64,000 nucleotides of DNA from Alphaproteobacteria bacterium (lineage in GTDB: Bacteria; Pseudomonadota; Alphaproteobacteria; UBA8366; Aestuariispiraceae). The notes beneath the pieces were generated by a model that was given only the letters and a program-made list of their open reading frames with translations, was not told the DNA's origin and made no database searches. Shown in pieces: positions 52,220-61,684 of this stretch; position 1 is the first letter of the stretch, and each line of letters begins with the position of its first letter. The stretch covers positions 1 through 64,000 of the forward strand of contig SPJV01000100.1 in NCBI GenBank assembly GCA_006844765.1, written 5' to 3'. The position numbers were made by a program, and so were the translations under genes.

Positions 52220-53188
52220 ATGCCATCAATCGAAACACGGCTGACGAAATCCTTAGGCATTGAACATCCCATCCTTTCCGCCCCAATGGCGCTCGCAGCC
52301 GGTGGAAAACTGGCCGCAGCGGTCAGTGACGCCGGTGGGTTCGGGCTGATCGGCGGGGGCTATGGGGATGCGGAATTCCTGAAGCAATCATTTCGAGACG
52401 CCGGCAACGCACGGGTCGGCTGTGGCTTCATCACCTGGTCCTTGGCAGAGCAAACCGATCTTCTGGATCTGGTGATCGATCATGCGCCGACAGCGGTCAT
52501 GTTGTCCTTCGGTAACCCTGCCCCTTTCGCCGCCAAGGTAAAAAGTTCCGGCGCAAAACTGATCTGTCAGTGCCAGACCATTGCCCATGTTCAGGCTGCT
52601 CTGGATGTTGGCGCCGATATCATCGTCGCTCAGGGTGGAGAAGCCGGCGGTCACGGTGCGTTACGTGGCACCATGAATTTCGTGCCGGAGGTTGCCGATT
52701 ATCTAACCGCGAATGCGCCGGAAGTCCTGCTGCTCGCGGCAGGGGGCATCGCGGATGGCAGAGGCCTCGCCGCAGCCCTGATGCTAGGTGCGGATGGTGT
52801 TCTGATTGGCACACGCTTCTGGGCCAGCGCTGAATGCCTGGCGCCCGATGGGCACCTGCAGGCAGCCGTGTCCTCCGGCGGGGACGACACGCTGCAGACA
52901 TCAACGGTCGACATCGCGCGTGGCAAGGATTGGCCGCCTGATTTCAAAGTCCGTGTCCGCCAAAATGCCTTCACAGATAAATGGCATGGCAATGAGACCG
53001 CGCTCACCGCCGCAATCCAGGATGTCGCAGACCGCTACATGGATGCCTATAAGGCTGGAGATGCGGAGAACTCTGCAGCTGTTTGCGGTGAAGCCATTGG
53101 TCTCATACACGATATTCCAACAGCGGGAGAGCTTGTCACGCGCATCGCAGAAGAGGCGCGAGCCCTTCTCGACCAGAACCGCGTCTAG
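52220..53188 (+). CDS. Nitronate monooxygenase family flavoprotein
   Basis: A 322-residue FMN barrel enzyme related to 2-nitropropane dioxygenase. It opens with LTKSLGIEHPILSAPMALAAGGKLAAAVSDAGGFGLIGGG, and DIIVAQGGEAGGHGA and GADGVLIGTRFWAS bind FMN phosphate. It oxidatively denitrifies alkyl nitronates, which are toxic; many family members have other substrates. It begins 8 bp after the FnrL-type gene and is likely co-transcribed. Confidence 0.9.
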   Translation: MPSIETRLTKSLGIEHPILSAPMALAAGGKLAAAVSDAGGFGLIGGGYGDAEFLKQSFRDAGNARVGCGFITWSLAEQTDLLDLVIDHAPTAVMLSFGNPAPFAAKVKSSGAKLICQCQTIAHVQAALDVGADIIVAQGGEAGGHGALRGTMNFVPEVADYLTANAPEVLLLAAGGIADGRGLAAALMLGADGVLIGTRFWASAECLAPDGHLQAAVSSGGDDTLQTSTVDIARGKDWPPDFKVRVRQNAFTDKWHGNETALTAAIQDVADRYMDAYKAGDAENSAAVCGEAIGLIHDIPTAGELVTRIAEEARALLDQNRV

Positions 53189-53215
53189 AGCCGATACTGT
53201 TACAACACCGCTGTT

Positions 53216-54076
53216 TCAGGAAAACCGGGTTCTCAGAAAGTCCGTCAAATATTCCATAATCAGAACAACGACAAAGATCACCAGGATGATCGTCAGGGCG
53301 TTCTTATATTGGAAAAGGTCGAAGGAAACCTTTAATTCCTGACCGATCCCCCCGGCCCCTACCAGACCAAGCACGACTGAAGAACGCACCGCCTTTTCCA
53401 GGGCGAAGAGCGAGGTGTTGATCATTGACGGCATGGTATCCGGAATGATCGCCCCGAACAGGATCGAGAGGCGGTTCGCCCCAATCGCCGACAGGGCTTC
53501 CTGAGGGTCTTTTTCAGAATCCTCCATCGCCTCCGCAAAAAAGCGGCCGCAGAAGCCAATGGTGTCGACAACGATTGTGAGGGTCCCCGCAACCGCGCCC
53601 AACCCAACGGCGGCGACGAAAAGCAAAGCCCAAACCAGATCCGGCACCGTCCGTAACAGGGAAACAAACGCCTTTGACAGGAAAGAGAAAGGCCCCAACG
53701 GCGAGATGCCCCGCGCAGCCAACCATGCCACGGGAAGGCTGAGCACAATCCCAATCGCCGCGCCGACCAGCGCAATCTGGAACGTCTCGATAATCTTCCA
53801 GAACACCCGGCCCAGGAAAGCCTGGTCCGTATTTGGCGGTGTCATTCGGTCCATAAGGGACAGCATGCTGGGCACGCCTTTAGCAAGCTGATCAATCGAC
53901 GGCGCCACATCGTTCATGGACGCAACGATCACCGCGATCAGGATCACCCAAACCATGAAGGAAAGCGGTGATGAGCCGGTCATACGCCCAGGAGACGGAC
54001 GCCCTCTTGTCGCCGAACAAGCCGGCGAAACAGTTGGTGTACCATTACCATTTGCGGAATCCTTCAAATCAATCAT
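53216..54076 (-). CDS. phnE: Phosphonate ABC transporter permease PhnE
   Basis: A 286-residue permease with five or six hydrophobic segments. The core reads WKIIETFQIALVGAAIGIVLSLPVAWLAARGISP and the cytoplasmic EAA loop is EAMEDSEKDPQEALSAIGANRLSILFGAIIPD. ATG 54076 has GGGAGA upstream and overlaps the phnC end by 8 bp; a longer frame to 54142 is less likely. It is the last gene of phnD-phnC-phnE and would import phosphonates with PhnC and PhnD. Confidence 0.93.
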   Translation of the reverse strand: MIDLKDSANGNGTPTVSPACSATRGRPSPGRMTGSSPLSFMVWVILIAVIVASMNDVAPSIDQLAKGVPSMLSLMDRMTPPNTDQAFLGRVFWKIIETFQIALVGAAIGIVLSLPVAWLAARGISPLGPFSFLSKAFVSLLRTVPDLVWALLFVAAVGLGAVAGTLTIVVDTIGFCGRFFAEAMEDSEKDPQEALSAIGANRLSILFGAIIPDTMPSMINTSLFALEKAVRSSVVLGLVGAGGIGQELKVSFDLFQYKNALTIILVIFVVVLIMEYLTDFLRTRFS

Positions 54077-54818
54077 GGAACGTCTCCCGCAGCGCAGCCG
54101 GATCAAGCGTGTCACTCGCCTGATCGAAGCGAACCTGACCATTCTTCAAGGCCACCACCCGATCCGAGTAGTCCACCGCATGCGCCATGTCGTGAGAGGT
54201 GTAGAGCAATGTAATCCCGTGATCCTGGCAAAGCCGACTGAACAGCGCCATGACATCCTTTCCCGCTGCGGGATCGAGGCTTGCTGCCGGTTCATCAGCG
54301 ATCAGCAAACGCGGTTCCCGGATCAAGGCGCGGGCAATCGCGACACGCTGCTGCTGGCCACCCGATAAGGCATCTGCCCGACGCATGGCAAACTCACCGA
54401 GATTGACCTCTTCCAGCGCGACCATAGCCCGATCCCGCCATTCTGATCGTGCAAACTGATGCGTAAAGGCCCGCCAGCTGCCTTTCAGACCAAGCAAGCC
54501 ATGAATAACGTTCGAAAGGACGGAGCGCCGCTTAACCAGACAATGTTTCTGGAAAACAAAACCCGTCTGCCGTCGAATTCCATCGCGCTGACGTGACGTG
54601 GGTTGGGCTGTAAAGCGCTCCCCCAGCGTCTCAACCGAACCACCGGTGATCGGATGCAGTCCGATGAGGCATTTCAGCAGGGTCGACTTACCGGACCCGT
54701 TTGACCCAATCAGCGCAACACGCTCCCCTTCCACAACAGAAAGATCGATGCCGGTCAGAACCGGCACATCAGAGGAATAGTATTTCTGCAGCCCTTCAAG
54801 GCGGATAACGGCAGTCAT
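54069..54818 (-). CDS. phnC: Phosphonate ABC transporter ATPase PhnC
   Basis: A 249-residue ATPase. Walker A GSNGSGKSTLLKC, signature LSGGQQQRVAIARAL, Walker B LLIADEPAASLDPAAG and switch TSHDM are intact. The PhnC-typical VFQKHCLVKRRSVLSNVIHGLLG segment follows the Q-loop. It lies between phnD (89 bp gap) and phnE (8 bp overlap). Confidence 0.95.
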   Translation of the reverse strand: MTAVIRLEGLQKYYSSDVPVLTGIDLSVVEGERVALIGSNGSGKSTLLKCLIGLHPITGGSVETLGERFTAQPTSRQRDGIRRQTGFVFQKHCLVKRRSVLSNVIHGLLGLKGSWRAFTHQFARSEWRDRAMVALEEVNLGEFAMRRADALSGGQQQRVAIARALIREPRLLIADEPAASLDPAAGKDVMALFSRLCQDHGITLLYTSHDMAHAVDYSDRVVALKNGQVRFDQASDTLDPAALRETFHD

Positions 54819-54907
54819 GGAACTGACCCTTCAGAAAAAGCGGAAACGGGAGTGGCGTCAGGCCAGCCCCCGCTTCGCGATATACAAGTACTTGCTTTCA
54901 GGCAGGA

Positions 54908-55762
54908 TCAGTCGCCGACAAAAGACTTCGTATCAACACCGATCGTTTTGTACATCGACCGGACATAGTCGTAGTTCTTGTCTTTGATCGACGTCAGGAA
55001 GAAACCACCGGTGTATTTCTGATTGTCATCGCCTTTCAGCACCGCATCCATCAGCGTTGCGCCCTTGTTCAGAAAGGCATCACGCACCTTCTCAACAACT
55101 GCCTGATCGAGCGATTTATTTGCCACCAGAATGTCATTCGGCAGGTCACGACCGCGCGCTACAACGGTGAAAGCGGTATCCGGGAAAGCCTTGCGGATTT
55201 TACGCAAGTGGCCTTCGTTCATACCGACAGCCTGGATATCACCACGGATCAAGGCTTCCACGGCAACATTGCGGGAAATGATCTGTGCATCATAGTCCGC
55301 GCCATAATTCAGACCGAAGTCCGAGAGAACCTGCGCCGGACCAAGATGCTGGGACGTAGAACCGACCGAGCCGAACGTGACCGTCTTCCCTTTCAGGTCG
55401 TCAATCGCTTCAATCGGGCCGTCGGCGAGCGTGACAATCTGAGCGAAGTAGTTCGGGCGTTGCCAGGCAACGACGATTTCCGGATCAACCAGCTCTTTGA
55501 GAACGACATACTCAGCCGGACCGGTGAGGACCAGATCGACTTGCCCGGCATTCATCGCCTCAACCGCTGCCGTGCGGGAGTTGACCGGATAGAGGTCAAT
55601 CGCCAGACCCGTTGCCTTTTCAAGCGCGGATTCGAAAGCGCCGAACTCTTGCTGCAGGGATTCAAGTCCCTCGATATCGGTTACGGCGAACTTAACACTA
55701 TCGGCAGCAGATGCCGTACCGGCAGCCGCCAAAAAGGCCGCTGTTACAATTGCGCGAAACAT
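54908..55762 (-). CDS. phnD: Phosphonate ABC transporter substrate-binding protein PhnD
   Basis: A 284-residue periplasmic receptor with a signal peptide (VTAAFLAAAGTASA). It has the PhnD core segments LVLTGPAEYVVLKEL, LKGKTVTFGSVGSTSQHLGPAQVL and AVGMNEGHLRKI. It is the first gene of the transporter operon. GAGGGGAAG precedes the ATG, and a 14-bp palindrome lies 18 bp upstream, so repressor binding there would block transcription. Confidence 0.95.
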   Translation of the reverse strand: MFRAIVTAAFLAAAGTASAADSVKFAVTDIEGLESLQQEFGAFESALEKATGLAIDLYPVNSRTAAVEAMNAGQVDLVLTGPAEYVVLKELVDPEIVVAWQRPNYFAQIVTLADGPIEAIDDLKGKTVTFGSVGSTSQHLGPAQVLSDFGLNYGADYDAQIISRNVAVEALIRGDIQAVGMNEGHLRKIRKAFPDTAFTVVARGRDLPNDILVANKSLDQAVVEKVRDAFLNKGATLMDAVLKGDDNQKYTGGFFLTSIKDKNYDYVRSMYKTIGVDTKSFVGD

Positions 55763-55779
55763 GATGCTTCCCCTCTTTC

Positions 55780-55793
55780 GCTGTATATACAGC
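55780..55793. promoter_or_regulatory. Candidate PhnF operator, phnD side
   Basis: GCTGTATATACAGC is a perfect 14-bp palindrome just upstream of phnD. A closely matching copy precedes the divergent phnM. The one local regulator gene, phnF, is the obvious candidate to bind both. Confidence 0.75.
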
Positions 55794-55872
55794 AGGGAAA
55801 AGATCCGTATAGTGGCCCCTGCCGCTGAGCGGGACTATAGAGCCCACTGATGACAGATGAATGACGCGGTGG

Positions 55873-55886
55873 GCTGAATATACAGC
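55873..55886. promoter_or_regulatory. Candidate PhnF operator, phnM side
   Basis: GCTGAATATACAGC matches the phnD-side palindrome at 13 of 14 positions and lies 25 bp upstream of the phnM start. The pair suggests coordinated repression of uptake and catabolic genes by PhnF, released when phosphonate or its metabolite is present. Confidence 0.72.
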
Positions 55887-55911
55887 CTTGTCAAAAAATG
55901 GAGGCAATTAG

Positions 55912-57045
55912 ATGACGACGAACTGGAGCTTGGTGGGTGGCCGAACTCTCGAATCCGATGGACTGGCACCGCGCAATCTTGCCCTGACAGATGGATTGAT
56001 CACGGAACAGGCACATCAAAACGCAGAGACATACGATGCCAAGGGCCGACTCGTCCTGCCGGGGATCATCGATGTCCATGGCGACGCCTTTGAACGCCAG
56101 ATCATGCCCCGCCCCAAAGTGTCCTTCCCCTTGGATACCGCCTTGCGCGAGACCGATCTGCAATTGATCGGGAACGGGATCACAACGGCCTATCATGGTC
56201 TGACCCTGTCGTGGGAGCCCGGATTGCGCGGGATCGAAACCGCGCGCAGCTTCATTGAGGCTTTGACGCGACTGCGCCCGACACTCGCCTGCGACACGCA
56301 ACTGCATTTGCGTTGGGAGACCTTTGCTCTAGAGACGATTGATGAAGCCTTGGGTTGGATCGAAGCAGAGCCATCCCCCATCCTGGCCTTTAACGACCAC
56401 ACGACCGCAATGATGGCGTCAGACCATCTGAAGCGGAAATCAGGAACCTTGGCCGCGCGGACAGGATTGTCAGAGAACGACTTTATGACATTGCTGAAAC
56501 GCGTCTGGGCAAGGCGCGAAGAGGTGCCGGCAACCATCGAAAGCACGGCGGCGCGCGCCAAGGCAAGCGGCGCCATCCTATTTGCCCATGACGAACCATC
56601 GCCGGAACAACGCCTCTACTTCAGATCGCTTGGCGTTGTCGCATCCGAGTTCCCCCTAACGGAACCAACCGCACGGACCGCGCGAGATGCCGGAGAACAC
56701 ATCATCCTGGGCGCGCCCAATGTCGTCAGAGGCGGCAGCCATATCAGTGCCGTGAATGCCGCCGATTCCGTCGAAGCAGGCCTGTGTTCCGTCCTGGCAT
56801 CAGACTACTACTATCCCGCCCCGCTGCTCGCCGCCTTCAGATTGGTCCGTGAGGCACGGTGCGATTTCGCGGCAGCCTGGAATCTGATATCCAAGAATCC
56901 GGCTGAAGCAGCGGGTCTCGCAGATCGTGGACGCATAGCGCCGGGACTTCGCGGCGATGTGATCGTTGTCGATGACAGCGACAATACAGCCCCGCGCGTT
57001 GTTGCGGTCTTCGTTAAGGGAAGGAAAGTTTTTGAGCGAGATTGA
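55912..57045 (+). CDS. phnM: Alpha-D-ribose 1-methylphosphonate 5-triphosphate diphosphatase PhnM
   Basis: A 377-residue amidohydrolase-superfamily enzyme that removes pyrophosphate from RPnTP to give the substrate of the C-P lyase core. Metal-binding motifs are IIDVHGDAFERQ (H-x-D type) near residue 55, FNDHTTAMM near 160 and FAHDEPS near 220, with VLASDYYYPAPL near the C-terminus. GGAGG precedes the ATG. phnF overlaps its 3' end by 14 bp. Confidence 0.95.
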   Translation: MTTNWSLVGGRTLESDGLAPRNLALTDGLITEQAHQNAETYDAKGRLVLPGIIDVHGDAFERQIMPRPKVSFPLDTALRETDLQLIGNGITTAYHGLTLSWEPGLRGIETARSFIEALTRLRPTLACDTQLHLRWETFALETIDEALGWIEAEPSPILAFNDHTTAMMASDHLKRKSGTLAARTGLSENDFMTLLKRVWARREEVPATIESTAARAKASGAILFAHDEPSPEQRLYFRSLGVVASEFPLTEPTARTARDAGEHIILGAPNVVRGGSHISAVNAADSVEAGLCSVLASDYYYPAPLLAAFRLVREARCDFAAAWNLISKNPAEAAGLADRGRIAPGLRGDVIVVDDSDNTAPRVVAVFVKGRKVFERD

Positions 57046-57805
57046 TCCTCTGCCCACATGGTTGGAACACGCATCCGCCAATCCCTATCTTCCGAAATCC
57101 GAGCGTGCCATCTGGCTGCAGATCTATGACCGCCTCAATTCGGCACTAAGAGACGGAGCCGTGAATGCCGGTGAACGCCTGCCAAGCGAAACAGTGCTCG
57201 CCCAATGTTTTGGCGTTACCCGCGTGACCCTGCGCCGGGCGCTCCGGCATTTGCAGAATGAAGGGTTATTGGAGGCCAGAAAAGGCGTTGGTATTTTCGC
57301 GCGCCGCCCCGGCATGGTCTATCAGGTCGGCACTGGCAAACGGTTCGCCGAGAGTTTTGATAGCGTCGAAGGACGCATGACCACCCGCACTGTTGCCTTG
57401 ACCAAATCGAGACCGAGCGCCGATGCGATAGAGGCTTTGGCAATCCCTGAAACTGCAGAGGTCATCTTGCTGACCCGATTGCATCTGCAGGACAGCTATC
57501 CGGTTTATCTGGCGGTGAAAGAACTGCCTGCAGAACTTTTCCCGAATTTTGCCGAGGTATATGCACTTGATCACTCCATCAGTGCGGTATTCAAGGCACA
57601 TGGGATCCCGAAGTTTTCCTGGGCGGAAACCCGCGTTTCAGGAGGGTTCGCGGAAGCAGAGGAAGCCGACCTTCTGCATCTAACGCCCCGGACCCCTGTG
57701 TTGCGGACATTGAGTTTCAACCATGCGCCTAACGGATCCCGAATTGAGTTCACGCGAGGATGCTGGCCGCTTGATCAGGTACAGTTGCGATTCTTGCCGC
57801 GATAG
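57032..57805 (+). CDS. phnF: GntR/HutC-family regulator PhnF
   Basis: A 257-residue repressor-type regulator. The winged-helix part reads LNSALRDGAVNAGERLPSETVLAQCFGVTRVTLRRALRHLQNEGLLEARKGVGIF, followed by a UTRA ligand domain (VILLTRLHLQDSYPVYLAVKEL). TTG at 57032 is chosen because AGGAAAG lies 6 nt upstream and it overlaps phnM by 14 bp; an ATG at 56966 would sit deep in phnM. It probably binds the two GCTG(T/A)ATATACAGC palindromes in the phnD-phnM gap. Confidence 0.88.
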   Translation: MSEIDPLPTWLEHASANPYLPKSERAIWLQIYDRLNSALRDGAVNAGERLPSETVLAQCFGVTRVTLRRALRHLQNEGLLEARKGVGIFARRPGMVYQVGTGKRFAESFDSVEGRMTTRTVALTKSRPSADAIEALAIPETAEVILLTRLHLQDSYPVYLAVKELPAELFPNFAEVYALDHSISAVFKAHGIPKFSWAETRVSGGFAEAEEADLLHLTPRTPVLRTLSFNHAPNGSRIEFTRGCWPLDQVQLRFLPR

Positions 57806-58094
57806 CAGAATAAGAATTCATGCCAGGAATTAAGAATTCACATTAATAAAAAATAATTCACGTCTGTCGAACGCCTTATTTCGTTCGCATTCATTAAATA
57901 ACCAATCAGAAAACCACACGTATTTATATAGCAAATCATTCGGTAACATTTTTTTAACAAAGCACTTAACAACAGTGATATAGTAATTGTAATACAAAGT
58001 CACAGATGGGACATGGTTGGTATTTAGAGTAAAAAGTTATTCACGAATTTTGTTTAACGCAAATGTCAGAGAAATATGATCGAAGGCAAGGCAA
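57806..58094. other. AT-rich intergenic region between phnF and a histidine kinase gene
   Basis: Markedly AT-rich compared with the rest of the window. It contains a 10-nt direct repeat TAAGAATTCA at 57811-57820 and 57831-57840 (20-bp period) and several A/T runs. No ORF is seen. It likely bears the promoter of the kinase gene. Confidence 0.5.
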
Positions 58095-60143
58095 ATGACG
58101 GCTGACTCTAGGCAAGATACACTGCCGGTGTCCCCCGCCAGCATTCCGATAACCGATGCGGAAGTATTCTTCACCCCCTCGGTCATGAAGCAGATATTTG
58201 AAACAACCCAACAAGGTTTCTGGTTCATTGGGCCGGATGGGAAGACGTTCGATGTCAATCCTGCGATGTGCGTATTATTGGGTAGAGACCATTCGGATAT
58301 TGTTGGTAGATCCGTTTTTGACTTTGTGGACGACAAAAACGCCTCCATCCTGAAACGGGAGATTGAAGCCCGAAGAATGGGGAAAAAAGGCAGCTACGAG
58401 CTCTCACTTCAACTACCCGATGGCACCAACCGCCCCTGCATCAACAACGCCATTTCCATCCTGGATGACAATTCCACCTTCCAAGGATCGGTCGGAATCT
58501 GGACAGATATCTCGGAAAACAAGAGGATCGAAAAAGCGCTAGAAGACAACAAGGCCACACTTGAACGGCGCGTGGCCGAAAGAACGGCGGAGTTGGCCGA
58601 GCAAAACGAGCTGGTTTTGGAAAGTGAACGAAACTACCGCTCGCTTTTTGATAACGCCCTGATTGGAATCGGAAGAACGCGTATCGACAATGGCCGTCTC
58701 CTTCTGTCGAACAAGCGTCTTGCTGTTTTATTCGGCTACGACGATGTGGACACCTTCGTCGCCACCTTCAAAATTTCCGAGAATTTCGCCGATCCCAAGA
58801 AGCGTGAAGAGATATTTAATATCAGTAGAAATGACCCACGTCATATTCACGAAGTTGCCTATAAACGAAGGGATGGCAGCATCTTCCATGCCAGTGTTGA
58901 AATACAAATCAACGACGATGAAGGGTATTTGGATTTCGCCTTTGCAGACATAAGTGATCGCGTCGCAATTGAAGCGGATGCACGCTACAAAGAAAATCTT
59001 GTTGATACGATTATCCGAGATTCCCCGGTATCGATCTCAATCAAGGATATGGATGGTCGTCTAATTCTTGCCAGTGACCTTTTCCTGAATCAGCTTGGAT
59101 CAAGCGCAGAAGACCTTACTGGGAAAACCTTAAAAGATGTGCTGACGCCGGAGGTGTTTGCCGAATCGCGCAGAGCGGAGCTACAGGTTCTTAAAACAGG
59201 AAAGCCGCTTGCTGCAGATCAGACCTTTGCCGCAAACATCGGAAATACATCACTGCTGGTCACAAAGTTCCCAATCAAGAATGAGTTTGGGGACACTACA
59301 CAAATCGCAACCATTGCTCTCGACATCACCAAGCAAAAGAAGATCGAAGAAGAACTTCATCAAGCCAAGCTTTCAGCGGAAAATGCCAATCGCTCAAAAA
59401 GTGCCTTTCTTGCATCGATGAGCCATGAACTTCGAACGCCTCTTAATGCCATCATCGGATTTTCTGAGATTATTTCAGAACAAATGTTGGGGCCGATCGA
59501 TCTGAAATACCTCGAATATGCGCAAGATATTCATCGAAGTGGCACGCATCTCTTGGATCTCGTTCGAGACCTGCTGGATCTTTCAGCAATCGAAACCGGG
59601 GCGCGAGAACTCATTTTGGACGAATTCGGTATCGCCGCTCTGACGAATGAGTGCACACGTACGATCAAGATGAAAGCGGTCGAGAAACGACAAAACCTTC
59701 AGTCTTTTATCGCCCCGAATTGCCCTCCCCTCGTACAAGACCGACGCGGGATCAAGCAGATCCTTCTTAACATTCTGACCAACGCTGTGAAGTTCACGCC
59801 AAACGAGGGCGAAATCTCCTTGACGGCAACGTGTACAGAATCGGAAGCGATATTCAGCGTGAAAGACACCGGTTGCGGCGTTTCCGAGGACAAAATTTCC
59901 AAGATGGCCGACCCCTGGCTACAGCTGGGAGAGAACTTTACCGATGCCAACGAAGGGTGGGGATTGGGGCTGGCGATCGTCAAATCGCTTCTCGATCACA
60001 TGGAGGGGAGCTGGGAGATCGAAAGTCAGCTCAATATTGGAACGACTGTGACAGTCAGGGTGCCAAACAGACTAACCCTGAACAACGACCCAGAACTAAC
60101 GAAATCCACCAACGTCCTGTCCTTCGACACCACCAAATCATAG
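58095..60143 (+). CDS. Multi-PAS sensor histidine kinase
   Basis: A 682-residue soluble kinase. Three PAS domains lie at about 25-150, 180-300 and 305-425, the first two linked by a coiled coil (about 150-180, LERRVAERTAELAEQNELV). The HisKA domain has the phospho-acceptor H444 in SMSHELRTPLNAIIGFSE; the catalytic domain has N-box QILLNILTNAVKFT, G1 DTGCGVSED and a G2 box reading GWGLGLAIVKS, where most kinases have GTGLGL. There are no membrane segments and no receiver domain; no response regulator lies next to it. It is inserted between phnF and phnL on the opposite strand to the latter. The stimulus is unknown, perhaps a redox or small-molecule signal. Confidence 0.9.
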   Translation: MTADSRQDTLPVSPASIPITDAEVFFTPSVMKQIFETTQQGFWFIGPDGKTFDVNPAMCVLLGRDHSDIVGRSVFDFVDDKNASILKREIEARRMGKKGSYELSLQLPDGTNRPCINNAISILDDNSTFQGSVGIWTDISENKRIEKALEDNKATLERRVAERTAELAEQNELVLESERNYRSLFDNALIGIGRTRIDNGRLLLSNKRLAVLFGYDDVDTFVATFKISENFADPKKREEIFNISRNDPRHIHEVAYKRRDGSIFHASVEIQINDDEGYLDFAFADISDRVAIEADARYKENLVDTIIRDSPVSISIKDMDGRLILASDLFLNQLGSSAEDLTGKTLKDVLTPEVFAESRRAELQVLKTGKPLAADQTFAANIGNTSLLVTKFPIKNEFGDTTQIATIALDITKQKKIEEELHQAKLSAENANRSKSAFLASMSHELRTPLNAIIGFSEIISEQMLGPIDLKYLEYAQDIHRSGTHLLDLVRDLLDLSAIETGARELILDEFGIAALTNECTRTIKMKAVEKRQNLQSFIAPNCPPLVQDRRGIKQILLNILTNAVKFTPNEGEISLTATCTESEAIFSVKDTGCGVSEDKISKMADPWLQLGENFTDANEGWGLGLAIVKSLLDHMEGSWEIESQLNIGTTVTVRVPNRLTLNNDPELTKSTNVLSFDTTKS

Positions 60144-60188
60144 TAAGGGGCGGACGTTGTTAAACGGCAGACATCGTTATGGCAGCGA

Positions 60189-60881
60189 TCAAGCCGCCGC
60201 GTAGACAGTCAGGTCCAGATCATGCGTCGTGATCTGCTTCCTGGCTTCCAGATCGTGGAAAATGCCGACCAGTGCTGATCCAGCCTCACGGGCTTCTATA
60301 ATCATCTCGATCACGGTTTGGCGGTTTTCCGCGTCCAGAGAGGCTGTCGGTTCGTCCAATAACAGGATCGGATAACGTGCCGCAAAGCCACGGGCCAGAT
60401 TGACGCGCTGCTGTTCCCCACCGGAAAAGGTGATCGGCGACAATGACCAAAGCGCTTCTGGGATCCGAAGGCGGGTCAAGAGATCCTTAGCGTGAGCTCT
60501 GGCCGCGTCATCCGGCACTCCCTGGGCGCGCGCCGGTTCCGATACGATGTCGAGCGTCGCGACCCGAGGCAACACACGCAGGAACTGGCTGACATAGCCA
60601 ATCGTCCGGCGTCGTGCATCCAGAACCGCATGCGGATGCGCAGAGGCAAGGTCGAGCCATTCATCCCCGTGGCGGACGAGAATAGCGCCTTCCGCACATT
60701 TGAAGTTCCCATAGATCATCCGCATCAAGGTTGACTTGCCGACCCCCGATGCACCGGTCAGGGCCAGGCATTCGCCCTGGCTTACAGTCAAATTAACACC
60801 AGACATGACCGGCAGGCTAACGCCGCCCTGGGTATGAAGCTGGAAGGTCTTCGCAACGCCACTCAGTTTCAGCATTTCCAT
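60189..60881 (-). CDS. phnL: C-P lyase complex ABC-type protein PhnL
   Basis: A 230-residue ABC ATPase-like subunit needed for RPnTP formation with PhnG, PhnH and PhnI. Walker A GASGVGKSTLMRM, signature FSGGEQQRVNLARGFA and Walker B ILLLDEPTASLDAENR are complete. It ends the minus-strand phnH-I-J-K-L series in this window and follows phnK by 14 bp. Confidence 0.94.
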   Translation of the reverse strand: MEMLKLSGVAKTFQLHTQGGVSLPVMSGVNLTVSQGECLALTGASGVGKSTLMRMIYGNFKCAEGAILVRHGDEWLDLASAHPHAVLDARRRTIGYVSQFLRVLPRVATLDIVSEPARAQGVPDDAARAHAKDLLTRLRIPEALWSLSPITFSGGEQQRVNLARGFAARYPILLLDEPTASLDAENRQTVIEMIIEAREAGSALVGIFHDLEARKQITTHDLDLTVYAAA

Positions 60882-60895
60882 CGTGATACCCTCCC

Positions 60896-61684
60896 CTAAG
60901 CCTTAAGGATCGAAGAAACGAGGAGCTGGGTATAGGGATGCTGCGGGTCATCCAGCACTTGGTCTGTCAGTCCTGTCTCAACCACTTCCCCACGGCGCAT
61001 CACAGCAAGCCTGTGTGACAAATGCCGCGCAACAGCCAGGTCATGGGTGACCACGATTGCGGCCAGTCCCAAATCACCGACCAGGCCCCGCAGCAGATCC
61101 AGCAAACGCGCCTGGACCGAAACATCCAAACCGCCAGTCGGCTCATCCATGAAAGCAAGGCGGGGTCGGGTCACAAGGTTCCGGGCAATCTGCAAACGCT
61201 GTTGCATACCGCCGGAAAAGGTCCGGGGCAGATCATCGATCCGACCTGCTTCCATCTCTACCTTTTGGAGCCAATCAACGGCGGTGTCGCGGATCTGGCC
61301 ATAATGCCGGGCGCCCACGGCCATCAGCCGTTCGCCAACATTACCACCGGCGCTGACATTCATGCGCAACCCGTCGCGCGGATTCTGGTGTACAAAGGCC
61401 CAATCCGTCCGCATCAGCATGCGCCGCTCGGCTGCCCCCATTTGATGCACATCGCGCATCCCGCCTTCCCGCACCGCGTATTCGACCACGCCGGCTTCCG
61501 GCTCGATCCGGCCGGAGAGGATGTTCAACAGCGTTGTCTTGCCCGATCCGGACTCCCCAACAATGCCAAGCACTTCACCCGGATAGAGATCAAGCGACAC
61601 ATCGTTGCAGGCATGGACGCGGCCAAAGCGCTTTTCGATGCCTTCCGCTTGCAGAAGCGGCGATTCTGAGAAAACCGTCTTCAT
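60896..61684 (-). CDS. phnK: C-P lyase complex ABC-type protein PhnK
   Basis: A 262-residue ABC-type ATPase that docks on the PhnGHIJ core. Walker A GESGSGKTTLLNI, signature FSGGMQQRLQIARNL and Walker B LAFMDEPTGGLDVSVQ are complete. It has the central PhnK-specific DWAFVHQNPRDGLRMNVSAGGNVGERL region. Its start overlaps the phnJ stop by ATGA. Confidence 0.95.
   Translation of the reverse strand: MKTVFSESPLLQAEGIEKRFGRVHACNDVSLDLYPGEVLGIVGESGSGKTTLLNILSGRIEPEAGVVEYAVREGGMRDVHQMGAAERRMLMRTDWAFVHQNPRDGLRMNVSAGGNVGERLMAVGARHYGQIRDTAVDWLQKVEMEAGRIDDLPRTFSGGMQQRLQIARNLVTRPRLAFMDEPTGGLDVSVQARLLDLLRGLVGDLGLAAIVVTHDLAVARHLSHRLAVMRRGEVVETGLTDQVLDDPQHPYTQLLVSSILKA

Noticed and set aside
57811..57840. 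Mobile-element target-site duplication (TAAGAATTCA twice)
   Set aside because: Only 10 bp apart with no element between them; no transposase or end repeats nearby.
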